64,000 nt of DNA from PALSA-1003 sp963791945 (GCA_963791945.1 CAWBUD010000002.1:3906001-3970000); one strand, 5' to 3'; shown: positions 15,994-25,003, counted from the stretch's first letter. Program-made: numbers and translations. Notes: generated by a model from the sequence alone, not told the origin.

Positions 15994-18792
15994 ATGAACG
16001 CCCCGCTGACTCACGCGCTGGCACGCGAGCAAATCACCTTCACGCTCAACGGCGAGCAGGTGAGCGCGTTCGCCGATGAGACGATCATCCAGGTCGCCGA
16101 CCGCCTGGGGTGCGAGATCCCAAGGCTTTGCTACAAGCCCGGCATGCGCCCGGACGGGAATTGCCGCGCATGCATGGTGGAGATCAAGGGGGAGCGCGTG
16201 CTCGCGCCCTCCTGCTGCCGACGCCCGGCCAAAGGTATGGAAGTGTCGAGCTCGAGCGCTCGTGCCGTTCATTCGCAGAAGATGATCGTCGAGTTGCTCG
16301 CGAGCGACATGCCGTCGAGGAAGTATCGGAACGACTCGGAGCTCGACCACTGGCAGCGCGTGCTCGGCGTCGGCCAGCCTCGATTCGAATCGCGCGCGCA
16401 ACCGCTCGCCGATGTCTCGCACCCGGCCATGGCGGTGAATCTCGACGCCTGCATCCAATGCACGCGTTGCGTACGCGCGTGTCGCGAGGAACAGGTCAAC
16501 GACGTGATCGGCTACGCGTTCCGGAGCGCCAACTCGCAGATCGTGTTCGATCTCGGCGACCCGATGGGTGCGTCGACCTGCGTGGCGTGCGGCGAGTGCG
16601 TCCAGGCGTGCCCGACGGGCGCGCTCGCGCCCGCGCACGACGCTTATCTCGTGCCGGTCGATCGCAAGGTCGCGTCGGTCTGCCCCTATTGCGGCGTGGG
16701 CTGCCAGATCACCTACCACGTCGCGGACAATCGCATCGTCCGGGTCGAAGGCCGCGACGGGCCCGCCAATCACGAGCGACTCTGCGTCAAGGGACGCTTC
16801 GGCTTCGACTACGTGCACCATCCGCAGCGGCTGAAGCGGCCGCTGATCCGCAAGTCGGGGTTCCCGAAGTCGGCCGACTTCGTCATGGATCCGGCGAACC
16901 CGCTCTCGGTGTTCCGCGAGGCCAGCTGGGAGGAAGCGCTCGACCTCGCCGGCGGGAAGCTCAAGAAGGTTCGTGACGAGCACGGCGCTCATGCCCTCGC
17001 GGGCTTCGGCTCGGCCAAGGGCTCCAACGAGGAGGCGTACCTGTTCCAGAAGCTCGTCCGCACCGGCTTCGGCTCGAACAACGTCGACCACTGCACGCGG
17101 CTGTGCCATGCGTCGAGCGTCGCGGCGCTGCTGGAAGGCATCGGCTCGGGCGCGGTGTCGAACCCCGTGATGGACGTGTTGCAGGCCGAAGTCGTGTTCC
17201 TCATCGGCGCCAACCCGGTCGTCAATCACCCGGTGGCGGCCACCTGGATAAAGAACGCTGTCAAGCGCGGCACCAAGCTGATCCTGGCCGAGCCGCGCCG
17301 CTCCGAGCTCGCGCGCCACGCGACGCATTTCCTGCAGCTCAAGCCCGACACCGATGTCGCGTTGCTCAACGCGATGCTGCACACGATCATCGCGGAAGGT
17401 CTGGTCGACAGCGCGTTCGTCAAGGACCGGACCAGCGGCTTCGACGAGATCCGGAAGAACGTCGAAGGCTACAGCCCGGAGGCGATGGCCGCGATCTGCG
17501 GCATTCCCGCACCGACGATTCGCGAAGTCGCGCGCCTCTACGCGACGTCACGGGGATCGATGATCCTCTGGGGCATGGGCATCTCCCAGCACGTGCACGG
17601 CACCGACAATGCGCGCTGCCTGATCGCGCTCGCGCTCGTCACGGGCCAGGTCGGGCGTCCGGGAACGGGCCTCCATCCGTTGCGCGGCCAGAACAACGTG
17701 CAGGGCGCGAGCGACGTCGGACTCATACCGATGATGTATCCAGACTATCGGCGCGTCGATACTCCCGACGCCCGCAGCAAGTTCGAAGCGCTGTGGCACA
17801 AGACACTCGATCCCGAAGCGGGACTGACCGTGGTCGAAATCATGAACGCGGTCCACGCGGGCCAGATCCGCGGCATGTACATCATGGGCGAGAACCCGGC
17901 GATGTCCGACCCGGACGTGCGCCACGCTCGCGAGGCGCTGGCCGAGCTGGAGATGCTGGTCGTGCAGGACATCTTCCTGACCGAGACCGGTTATCTCGCC
18001 GACGTGATCCTTCCAGCGTCGGCCTTTCCCGAGAAGACCGGGACCTTCACCAACACCGACCGTTCGGTGCAGCTCGGCCGCCAGGCGCTCGAACCCCCGG
18101 GCGAGGCGCGCCAGGACCTGTGGATCATCGTCGAGATGGCGAAACGGATTGGCCTCGACTGGCGCTATACCCATCCGCGCGAGGTGTTCGACGAGATGCG
18201 CCAGGCGATGCCCTCGATCGCCGGCATTGCCTGGCAGCGGCTCGAGCGCGATTCAGCGGTGACCTATCCGTGCGCCGGCGACGACGACCCTGGGCAGCGG
18301 GTCGTGTTCACCGATCAGTTTCCGACGTCTACCGGGAAGGGTCGCTTCGTCCCCGCGAGCATCATCCCGGCGGCCGAGCGACCCGACGACGAGTATCCGT
18401 TCGTCCTCATCACCGGCCGGCAGCTCGAACACTGGCATACCGGGAGCATGACGCGGCGCACCGAAGTCCTCGATTCGATCGAGCCTGCTCCGGTCGCATC
18501 GCTGCACAGCGCCGATCTCGAAGCGCTCGGTGTGCCGCCCGGCGGCACGATCAGCGTCGCCTCGCGGCGCGGCAGCATTACGCTCTTCGCGCGCGCGGAC
18601 GACGGCACGCCGCGCGGTGCGGTATTCATCCCGTTTTGCTTCTACGAAGCGGCGGCGAATCTCCTGACCAACCCGGCGCTCGATCCGTTCGGCAAGATCC
18701 CGGAATTCAAGTATTGCGCCGTGCGCGTGTTCCCCGGGGGGACGTCGACAGCGACACTGGGTTACGGCGGCCAGGCGGCGGCCGCAGACTAA
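15994..18792 (+). CDS. fdsA: NAD-dependent formate dehydrogenase, catalytic alpha subunit
   Basis: A 932-residue Mo/W-bisPGD enzyme oxidising formate to CO2. N-terminal [2Fe-2S] domain: IPRLCYKPGMRPDGNCRACM. Next is the NuoG-like region with HWQRVLGVG and two ferredoxin-type clusters (CIQCTRCVRAC, CVACGECVQACPTG). The molybdopterin domain starts at CPYCGVGC. The metal-ligand cysteine is Cys371 in DHCTRLCHASS, the cysteine form of the selenocysteine site. ATG 15994 has AAGGA 6 nt upstream, better than an in-frame TTG at 15988. The stop overlaps the convergent glycerate kinase stop. No fdsC or fdsD follows, although assembly normally needs the FdsC chaperone. Confidence 0.95.
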   Translation: MNAPLTHALAREQITFTLNGEQVSAFADETIIQVADRLGCEIPRLCYKPGMRPDGNCRACMVEIKGERVLAPSCCRRPAKGMEVSSSSARAVHSQKMIVELLASDMPSRKYRNDSELDHWQRVLGVGQPRFESRAQPLADVSHPAMAVNLDACIQCTRCVRACREEQVNDVIGYAFRSANSQIVFDLGDPMGASTCVACGECVQACPTGALAPAHDAYLVPVDRKVASVCPYCGVGCQITYHVADNRIVRVEGRDGPANHERLCVKGRFGFDYVHHPQRLKRPLIRKSGFPKSADFVMDPANPLSVFREASWEEALDLAGGKLKKVRDEHGAHALAGFGSAKGSNEEAYLFQKLVRTGFGSNNVDHCTRLCHASSVAALLEGIGSGAVSNPVMDVLQAEVVFLIGANPVVNHPVAATWIKNAVKRGTKLILAEPRRSELARHATHFLQLKPDTDVALLNAMLHTIIAEGLVDSAFVKDRTSGFDEIRKNVEGYSPEAMAAICGIPAPTIREVARLYATSRGSMILWGMGISQHVHGTDNARCLIALALVTGQVGRPGTGLHPLRGQNNVQGASDVGLIPMMYPDYRRVDTPDARSKFEALWHKTLDPEAGLTVVEIMNAVHAGQIRGMYIMGENPAMSDPDVRHAREALAELEMLVVQDIFLTETGYLADVILPASAFPEKTGTFTNTDRSVQLGRQALEPPGEARQDLWIIVEMAKRIGLDWRYTHPREVFDEMRQAMPSIAGIAWQRLERDSAVTYPCAGDDDPGQRVVFTDQFPTSTGKGRFVPASIIPAAERPDDEYPFVLITGRQLEHWHTGSMTRRTEVLDSIEPAPVASLHSADLEALGVPPGGTISVASRRGSITLFARADDGTPRGAVFIPFCFYEAAANLLTNPALDPFGKIPEFKYCAVRVFPGGTSTATLGYGGQAAAAD

Positions 18793-19943
18793 GCTCGGGA
18801 TTCGCCGCGCGCAGCGGCGAAAAGCCTCGCGAGCTGCTCCGTGCGATCGGCGATGAGTGCCGCCGCGTCGGCGACGCTCGCCTCGACCGTACATGGTCCG
18901 AACACGATCGATTCGCACCCGGCAAAGACCTGCGAGAGCTCCGCGAGGTCGCCGCGATCGATCGCCCCGGAGACGAGCGTGGTGGGGACGCCCGAGGCCC
19001 GGGCGTGCCGCGCAGCGACCAGCGGCGCCTTTCCCAGAAGCGTCTGCCGATCGGTACGGCCTTCGCCCGTGATGAGCCAGTCGGCTCCGGCGAGCGCGGC
19101 GTCCAGACCCAGCAGTTCGGCCACGACTTCGGCGCCGGAACGGATTTCCGCGCCGATCAGCAGGAGCGCGAAGCCGAGACCGCCTGCTGCCCCGGCTCCC
19201 TGGCGGTCGCTTGCGCTGCGACCGAAAGCCGCCTCCGCAAGAGCGGCGAATCGAGCGAGGCTCGCATCGATCGCCGCGACGGATTCCGCCGTCACGCCTT
19301 TTTGCGGCCCGAAGATGGCAGTCGCGCCGCGCTCTCCGCACAGCGGATTGTCGACGTCGGACAGGATGGTGAAGCTTGCGTGCGCGAGGCGGCGATCGAC
19401 TCGGGTCGCGTCCACGCGCGCGAGCGATGCCAGACCCGCGGGTGTAGGCTCGATCGCGCGCCCGGAGCCGTCGAGCAGCTGCAAGCCGAGCGCCGCGAGA
19501 AGACCCGCACCGCCGTCATTGGTGCTGCTTCCACCGAGGCCCACCAGAAATCTCTTCACGCCGGCATCGAGCACCGATCCGATCAGCTCGCCGAGGCCGC
19601 GCGTTGTCCGCCCCTCGACGCCGTGGGACGTTGCGCGCGTATCCGTCAGGCCGACCACTTGCGCGCTTTCGATGACCGCGGTGTCCGGCGCAATCAGCCC
19701 GTAGGCGGCATCGATCGGATCGCCCGCGGCACCGCTGACCCGGGCGGTACGACGCTCTCCCCCCGCGCTCAATACGGCGTCGAGCGTTCCCTCGCCGCCG
19801 TCGGCCATCGGACGCAGCCGCACCTCGGCCTGCGGGCATGCGCGGCGTATTCCGGAGGCCATCGCGGTGGCCGCATCGAGCGCCGAGAGCGAGCCCTTGA
19901 ACGAATTCGGAGCGACGACGACGACCGGTCCGCGAGCAGCCAT
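18789..19943 (-). CDS. Glycerate 2-kinase (GlxK/GarK type)
   Basis: A 384-residue type I glycerate kinase, using ATP to make 2-phosphoglycerate. It begins with VVVVAPNSFKGSLSALDAA, followed by RPMADGGEGTLDAVL, both family signatures, with GGSSTNDGGAGLLAALG in the middle. Length matches the usual 375-385. It starts 3 nt after the tsaC stop, so the two are probably cotranscribed. The stop overlaps the convergent fdsA stop. The link with C2 metabolism is loose: glycerate arises from glyoxylate and tartronate, which fits a neighbourhood using oxalate and related acids, but this is inference. Confidence 0.93.
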   Translation of the reverse strand: MAARGPVVVVAPNSFKGSLSALDAATAMASGIRRACPQAEVRLRPMADGGEGTLDAVLSAGGERRTARVSGAAGDPIDAAYGLIAPDTAVIESAQVVGLTDTRATSHGVEGRTTRGLGELIGSVLDAGVKRFLVGLGGSSTNDGGAGLLAALGLQLLDGSGRAIEPTPAGLASLARVDATRVDRRLAHASFTILSDVDNPLCGERGATAIFGPQKGVTAESVAAIDASLARFAALAEAAFGRSASDRQGAGAAGGLGFALLLIGAEIRSGAEVVAELLGLDAALAGADWLITGEGRTDRQTLLGKAPLVAARHARASGVPTTLVSGAIDRGDLAELSQVFAGCESIVFGPCTVEASVADAAALIADRTEQLARLFAAARGESRA

Positions 19944-19946
19944 CGG

Positions 19947-20924
19947 TCAACCGCGATGCGTCGCGCGGCGGAGCCGATCGCGCACCGCGCTCCACTCCGG
20001 CCCGTCGGGAGGTGCTTCGATCCAGATCTCGTCCGCGGCGAGCGCATCGAGCGCGCGCAAGTTTGCGTAGAGCTCGTGTGCGTAAGCAGCATCGTGCGCG
20101 GGTGCGTCGAACCATGCCCCTTCGAACGCAGGTGGCTGCGCGACGGAATGCGCGAGCACTGCGATGTGTGCTCCGGGGCTCCGAAGCACGGCGGCGCGCA
20201 GATCCCCGGACGCGAGAAGCCGCGCCGGCGTGCGCGGCGAATAGTGCGAGGCGAGCGTGCCGGAGGCGCGCGGGCCGTGTTCGCCGCCGAGTTTCGGGGC
20301 TCGCCCCAGCACGGCCGCGATCCTCTCGACTGGAACGGCGCCGAGGCGCAGCAGCCTCGGCTCCTCTTCCGTGAAGGCGACGATCGTGGACTCGATGCCG
20401 TGAGTGCAGGCTCCGCCGTCGATGATCATTGCGACCCCCTCGCCGAAGTCCTCGGCGACGTGCTGCGCCGTGGTCGCGCTCACGCGGCCGAAGCGATTCG
20501 CCGACGGCGCGGCGATGCCGTCGCCGCCCAGCGCGACGAACCGTTGGAGCAGCGCGCGGGCGATCGGGTGGCTCGGGACGCGCAGGCCGACGCTGTCCTC
20601 ACCGCCGGTGACCGCATCGCCCGCGGCGGCCGAGCGCGGAAGGATGAGCGTCAGCGCGCCCGGCCAGAAAGCGGCAGCGAGCGCACGCGCACCCGCGGGT
20701 ACCGAGCGAGCCCATCGATCGAGCGCGGACGCATCGGCGATGTGCACGATCAAGGGATGCTCCGCCGGACGCCTCTTCGCCGAGAAAATACGCCGCACCG
20801 CGGCCTCGTTGCTCGCGTCGGCACCCAGGCCGTATACGGTCTCGGTGGGAAAGGAAACGAGCGCGCCGTCGCGCAGCAGACGCGCTGCGCGATCGAGATT
20901 CTCTGCGGTCGGTTCGGCGATCAT
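19947..20924 (-). CDS. L-threonylcarbamoyladenylate synthase (Sua5/TsaC, with C-terminal Sua5 domain)
   Basis: A 325-residue protein for tRNA t6A37 synthesis: it makes threonylcarbamoyl-AMP from threonine, bicarbonate and ATP. The YrdC fold is seen in GALVSFPTETVYGLGADAS and SAKRRPAEHPLIVHI near the start, with PSHPIARALLQRF and SANRFGRVSATTA following. Residues after about 215 form the Sua5 extension, starting near ASGTLASHYSPRTPARLL. ATG 20924 is chosen because the family starts there. The downstream neighbour is glycerate kinase, 3 nt away. It is divergent from metK. Confidence 0.93.
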   Translation of the reverse strand: MIAEPTAENLDRAARLLRDGALVSFPTETVYGLGADASNEAAVRRIFSAKRRPAEHPLIVHIADASALDRWARSVPAGARALAAAFWPGALTLILPRSAAAGDAVTGGEDSVGLRVPSHPIARALLQRFVALGGDGIAAPSANRFGRVSATTAQHVAEDFGEGVAMIIDGGACTHGIESTIVAFTEEEPRLLRLGAVPVERIAAVLGRAPKLGGEHGPRASGTLASHYSPRTPARLLASGDLRAAVLRSPGAHIAVLAHSVAQPPAFEGAWFDAPAHDAAYAHELYANLRALDALAADEIWIEAPPDGPEWSAVRDRLRRATHRG

Positions 20925-21067
20925 GGCGGCGCGGGCTCCACGCGGCGACCTGTGTCGTGGGACATCTCCCACGCATTCCATTTGGTAGAATAACGGACTT
21001 TGCGCACGGGGAACCGACGGGAGCCACGACGCGCGACCATTCACGAAAAAGCTTCTACGGAGCACCA

Positions 21068-22306
21068 ATGAGCGATTTTCTGTTCACGTCGGAGTCGGTT
21101 TCGGAAGGTCATCCGGACAAGGTCGCCGACCAGATTTCCGACGCGGTCCTCGACGCGATTCTAGCGCAGGACCCCCATGGCCGGGTCGCCGCAGAGACGC
21201 TGGTGTCGACCGGGCTGGTGGTGATGACCGGCGAGATCACGACCGATCACAAGCACGACTACGCGCGTGTCGCGCGCGACACGATCCACCGCATCGGCTA
21301 CACGGACCCGGAGCTCAGGTTCGATGCCGAGGGCTGCGCGGTCATGGTCTGCTACGGCAGGCAATCGCCAGATATCGCGCGCGGCGTCGATCGCACCTCC
21401 GAGGAGTACATGAATCAGGGCGCGGGAGACCAGGGCCTGATGTTCGGCTACGCCTGCGACGAGACGCCGGTGCTGATGCCCTTCCCGATCTATTACGCGC
21501 ACCGCCTCGTCCAGCGGCAGAGCGAAGTGCGCCGAGACGGCCGGTTGCCCTGGCTGCGGCCCGATGCGAAATCGCAGCTGACCGTGCGCTACGTCCGCGG
21601 AAAGCCGCAGAGCATCGAGACGGTGGTGCTTTCCACCCAGCATCATCCGAGCATGAATCACAAGCAATCGGAGCTCTCCGAAGCCGTCATCGAGGAGATC
21701 ATCAAGCCGGTGCTGCCGAAGGCGATGCTCGTCGATACGCGCTATCTCGTCAATCCGACCGGACGGTTCGAGATCGGCGGGCCTCACGGCGACGCCGGGC
21801 TCACCGGGCGCAAGATCATCGTCGACACGTACGGCGGCGCAGCGCCGCATGGCGGCGGCGCGTTCTCCGGGAAGGATCCGTCGAAGGTCGACCGTTCGGC
21901 CGCCTACGCCGCGCGTTACGTGGCCAAGAATATCGTCGCGGCCGGCATCGCGCGGCAGTGCCAGGTCCAGCTCTCGTATGCGATCGGCGTAGCCCAGCCG
22001 ATCAACGTCACGGTCTACACCGAAGGCACCGGCAGGATACCGGACGAGGACATCGCCGCCCTGGTCAACGCGCACTTCGACCTTCGGCCCAAAGGCATCA
22101 TCCAGATGCTCGACTTATTGCGGCCCATCTATCTCAAGACGGCGGCGTACGGGCACTTTGGCCGGGACGAGCCCGAGTTCACGTGGGAAGCGACCGACCG
22201 GGCCGAGGCTCTTCGCGCCGCGTCTGGGCTCAAGGGGGAGGCGGAGCGTCCTGCGCGCGCCATCGCAGCGTCCGCGCGGCGCACGTCCCGGCAAAGCGTG
22301 ACCTGA
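21068..22306 (+). CDS. metK: S-adenosylmethionine synthetase
   Basis: A 412-residue enzyme making SAM from methionine and ATP. Signatures: TSESVSEGHPDKVADQISD at residue 7, GAGDQGLMFGYACDE, and the glycine-rich GGGAFSGKDPSKVDRS. The C-terminus extends about 25 residues beyond the usual end with a basic, alanine-rich tail, probably disordered. The ATG has GGAG 7 nt upstream. A TAGAAT sequence at 20986-20991 could be the -10 box. It heads the methyl-cycle region that continues with ahcY and metF. Confidence 0.97.
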   Translation: MSDFLFTSESVSEGHPDKVADQISDAVLDAILAQDPHGRVAAETLVSTGLVVMTGEITTDHKHDYARVARDTIHRIGYTDPELRFDAEGCAVMVCYGRQSPDIARGVDRTSEEYMNQGAGDQGLMFGYACDETPVLMPFPIYYAHRLVQRQSEVRRDGRLPWLRPDAKSQLTVRYVRGKPQSIETVVLSTQHHPSMNHKQSELSEAVIEEIIKPVLPKAMLVDTRYLVNPTGRFEIGGPHGDAGLTGRKIIVDTYGGAAPHGGGAFSGKDPSKVDRSAAYAARYVAKNIVAAGIARQCQVQLSYAIGVAQPINVTVYTEGTGRIPDEDIAALVNAHFDLRPKGIIQMLDLLRPIYLKTAAYGHFGRDEPEFTWEATDRAEALRAASGLKGEAERPARAIAASARRTSRQSVT

Positions 22307-22424
22307 CTGCCTCGTTGGTCGACGCGCGGCAGGGCGTATAGGGAAAAATCGCGCGGTCGCGCGCGCTCGATGCGCGCCCAGGCCGGTCGAACATCCGATC
22401 CTGGCAACCCGCCGCGTCCGAGCG

Positions 22425-22961
22425 ATGCGCTTCTCCTATTACGATCGCCTGTCGGGCGCGCGCCAGAAGATCTACCGCCGCAGCGACGCCATCGTCACGC
22501 TCGGCTTGCCGCCCGGTCTGGAGCTCGGCGATACGGTGCGGCGCATCGAGTCGGCGCTGGCGGCCGATGACCGGGGCGCCGTGCAGCGTGAATGCCATAG
22601 GCTGATCGACGCGCTCAACACCGGCTACCGCGTGCCTCCTGCTCGGGTGCGCATTCTCGCCAGTCGACCCGTGGAAGGCGACGGAGAGCTTCATGGGCTG
22701 TACGAGCCCGGAGAAGGACGCGCGCCCGCGCGGATCACCGCCTGGATGCGCACTGCGCAGCGGCGCCAGGTCGTCGCCTTCAAGACCTTTCTGCGCACGC
22801 TGATCCACGAGCTTTGCCACCACCTCGACTACGAGCTTTTTGCGCTCGAGGAAACCTTCCACACCGAAGGCTTCTACAAGCGCGAATCGAGTCTCGCTGC
22901 CGCCTTGCTCGCGCAGCGCGCCGCGGCGGTCGAGACGCCAGGCGAGGCGGGCCCGTCGTAG
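22425..22961 (+). CDS. Uncharacterised protein with zincin-like HELCHHLDYE motif
   Basis: A 178-residue protein of no named family that I recognise. There is no signal peptide or membrane segment, so it is probably cytoplasmic. At about residues 127-136 it carries HELCHHLDYE, an HExxH metal-binding motif extended to HExxHxxxY/E, with a downstream glutamate in EETFHTEGFYKRES as possible third ligand. The N-terminal half is charged and rich in arginine. It lies between metK and the SAH riboswitch/ahcY on the same strand. A metalloprotease or SprT-like role is possible, but the substrate is unknown. Confidence 0.75.
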   Translation: MRFSYYDRLSGARQKIYRRSDAIVTLGLPPGLELGDTVRRIESALAADDRGAVQRECHRLIDALNTGYRVPPARVRILASRPVEGDGELHGLYEPGEGRAPARITAWMRTAQRRQVVAFKTFLRTLIHELCHHLDYELFALEETFHTEGFYKRESSLAAALLAQRAAAVETPGEAGPS

Positions 22962-22980
22962 CCCGGCTCCCGCGGCCTGC

Positions 22981-22986
22981 TATAAT
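22981..22986 (+). promoter_or_regulatory. Consensus -10 box (TATAAT) ahead of the SAH riboswitch
   Basis: A perfect TATAAT lies 8 bp before the first riboswitch stem, so transcription would start at about the 5' end of the aptamer. No good -35 box is visible at 16-18 bp spacing, consistent with an activator or weak -35 requirement. Confidence 0.55.
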
Positions 22987-22994
22987 CTGCCGTT

Positions 22995-23083
22995 CCCCGA
23001 GGAGCGTTGCAACGGGGCGGCGCTTCGGTACGTCGCATCCTGCCGCCCTGCCAGGCTCGGGGCTTCACCTTGCAACGGCGCTC
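22995..23083 (+). ncRNA. S-adenosylhomocysteine (SAH) riboswitch
   Basis: The SAH aptamer can be folded by eye. P1 is CCCCGAG (22995-23001) with CTCGGGG (23056-23062), 7 of 7 pairs. P2 is GGGCGGC (23015-23021) with GCCGCCC (23042-23048), 7 of 7. The pseudoknot is GAGCG (23002-23006) with CGCTC (23079-23083), 5 of 5. The conserved core reads GAGGAGCGTTGCAACGG, then CAGGCTCGG and TTGCAACGGCGCTC, as in the ahcY-associated family. It lies 80 nt upstream of ahcY, whose product removes SAH. In this family ligand binding switches expression on. Confidence 0.95.
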
Positions 23084-23162
23084 GTTGACCCGCGGCTCGC
23101 CCGCGGCTGACGAGAAAGCCCTTCCGTCACCGCGACTCGAGTCCCCGACAAGGAGTGATGCG

Positions 23163-24593
23163 ATGAACGCTGTGACCGACACCAGGAACTTCGCCGATTT
23201 CAAAGTCGCGGACCTCGCTCTCGCGGCATGGGGCCGCAAGGAAATCGCCATCGCCGAGACCGAGATGCCGGGGCTGATGGCGATCCGCGAGGAATTCGCG
23301 CCGCAACAGCCGCTGCGCGGCGCCCGCATTGCCGGATCGCTGCACATGACGATCCAGACGGCCGTGCTGATCGAGACGCTCAAGACCCTGGGCGCCGAAG
23401 TTCGCTGGGCGTCGTGCAACATCTATTCGACGCAGGATCATGCGGCGGCCGCGGTCGCCGCGTCCGGCACGCCGGTTTTCGCCTACAAGGGCGAGTCGCT
23501 CGACGAATACTGGGAGTTCACACATCGGATATTCGACTGGCCTGACGGAAGTGGACCGAACATGATCCTCGACGACGGCGGTGATGCCACGCTGCTCGTG
23601 CATCTCGGCGCCGAGGCCGAGACCGACCGGGCGCTGATCGCCCATCCCGCGAGCGCGGAAGAGTCGGCGCTCTTCTCCGCGATCGCCCGCCGCCTCGCGG
23701 CCGATCCGCACTTCTATTCGCGCCGGAAGAGCGGCGTCAAGGGCGTGACCGAGGAGACGACGACCGGCGTCAAGCGCCTGTACCAGATGCACGGCGAGGG
23801 GCGGCTCGCCTTCCCGGCCATCAACGTGAACGATTCGGTGACCAAGTCGAAATTCGACAACCTGTACGGCTGCCGCGAGTCTCTTGTCGACGGCATCAAA
23901 CGCGCGACCGACGTCATGGTGGCGGGCAAGGTGGCGGTGGTGAACGGCTATGGCGACGTCGGCAAGGGATCGGCGCAGGCTCTGCGAGCGCTTTCCGCGC
24001 AGGTCTGGGTGACCGAGATCGATCCGATCTGCGCGTTGCAGGCGGCGATGGAAGGCTACCGCGTCGTCACGATGGATTACGCCTGCGACAAGGCGGACAT
24101 CTTCGTCACCGCGACGGGCAACATCGGTGTGATCACGCACCATCACATGCGGCAGATGAAGAACAACGCGATCGTCTGCAATATCGGTCACTTCGACAAC
24201 GAGATCGACGTCGCGGCGCTCAAGGCGTACGCCTGGGAAAACATCAAGCCGCAGGTCGATCACATCATCTTTCCGGACGGCAAGCGGATCATCCTGCTCG
24301 CGGAAGGCCGGCTGGTGAATCTCGGCTGCGCGACCGGACATCCGAGCTACGTGATGTCCAGCTCGTTCGCGAACCAGGTGATGGCCCAGATCGAGCTGTG
24401 GAGCGATGCGAAGTCGGGCGGCAGGAAATATCCGGTGGGCGTCTACGTCCTGCCCAAGCATCTCGACGAGAAGGTCGCCCGGTTGCAGTTGAAGAAGCTG
24501 GGAGCGATGCTCACCGAGCTCTCCGACAGGCAGGCGCGCTACATCGGCGTCGACGTCGGCGGGCCGTACAAACCGGAGAGCTATCGCTACTGA
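23163..24593 (+). CDS. ahcY: Adenosylhomocysteinase (SAH hydrolase)
   Basis: A 476-residue NAD-dependent hydrolase splitting SAH into adenosine and homocysteine. Key signatures: WASCNIYSTQDHAAAAVA, LVDGIKRATDVMVAGKV, and the NAD motif VAVVNGYGDVGKGSAQALR, with the end PYKPESYRY as in most homologues. ATG 23163 has AAGGAG 7 nt upstream. It is controlled by the SAH riboswitch in its leader, so the enzyme is made when its toxic substrate rises. Followed at 50 nt by a small membrane protein gene and then metF. Confidence 0.98.
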   Translation: MNAVTDTRNFADFKVADLALAAWGRKEIAIAETEMPGLMAIREEFAPQQPLRGARIAGSLHMTIQTAVLIETLKTLGAEVRWASCNIYSTQDHAAAAVAASGTPVFAYKGESLDEYWEFTHRIFDWPDGSGPNMILDDGGDATLLVHLGAEAETDRALIAHPASAEESALFSAIARRLAADPHFYSRRKSGVKGVTEETTTGVKRLYQMHGEGRLAFPAINVNDSVTKSKFDNLYGCRESLVDGIKRATDVMVAGKVAVVNGYGDVGKGSAQALRALSAQVWVTEIDPICALQAAMEGYRVVTMDYACDKADIFVTATGNIGVITHHHMRQMKNNAIVCNIGHFDNEIDVAALKAYAWENIKPQVDHIIFPDGKRIILLAEGRLVNLGCATGHPSYVMSSSFANQVMAQIELWSDAKSGGRKYPVGVYVLPKHLDEKVARLQLKKLGAMLTELSDRQARYIGVDVGGPYKPESYRY

Positions 24594-24643
24594 TTCGTTC
24601 TGCAGCGGCGCGCGCTGGAGCGCCAGCCGCGAAGGAGGCAACG

Positions 24644-24991
24644 ATGCGGCTGCTGCTGGTCTGGCTTATCAACGCGGTTGCGCTTCTCGCGCTGCCTTAT
24701 CTCATGTCGTCGATCACGGTGGACTCGATACCGACTGCGCTGATCGCGGCGCTGCTCCTTGGCCTCGTCAACACGTTCATCCGCCCGCTGCTGGTTCTGC
24801 TGACGCTTCCCGCGACGCTTCTGACGCTGGGGTTGTTCATCTTCGTGATCAACGGGCTATTGTTCTGGCTCGTCGGCTCGTTCGTCCAGGGCTTCCACGT
24901 AGCAGGTTTCTGGTCGGCGTTCTTCGGCGCGATCCTCTACAGCATCATCTCATGGGCGCTTTCGGCGCTCCTGCTTCAGAAACGCGACTGA
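24644..24991 (+). CDS. Small four-helix membrane protein, phage-holin/YvlD (DUF360) type
   Basis: A 115-residue protein consisting almost wholly of four hydrophobic helices: residues about 3-22, 30-50, 55-78 and 88-110. The loop VNTFIRPLLVLLTLPATLLT is typical of the phage holin family 4 / YvlD group. AAGGAGG lies 5 nt before the ATG. The gene is inserted between ahcY and metF, 12 nt before metF, and so is likely translated from the same message. Function unknown; the family name does not imply phage origin here. Confidence 0.85.
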   Translation: MRLLLVWLINAVALLALPYLMSSITVDSIPTALIAALLLGLVNTFIRPLLVLLTLPATLLTLGLFIFVINGLLFWLVGSFVQGFHVAGFWSAFFGAILYSIISWALSALLLQKRD

Positions 24992-25003
24992 AGCCGGCGG
25001 CCT

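Noticed and set aside
14176..17382. Minus-strand open frame of 1068 codons opposite the formate dehydrogenase genes
   Set aside because: Antisense shadow of fdsGB and fdsA, which carry all cofactor motifs on the plus strand.
17103..20993. Plus-strand open frame of 1296 codons
   Set aside because: Crosses fdsA in another frame and runs antisense to glycerate kinase and tsaC; composition is typical of GC-rich noise.
24644..24991. Prophage remnant suggested by the holin-like protein
   Set aside because: The family is a general bacterial membrane protein and no other phage gene is near.
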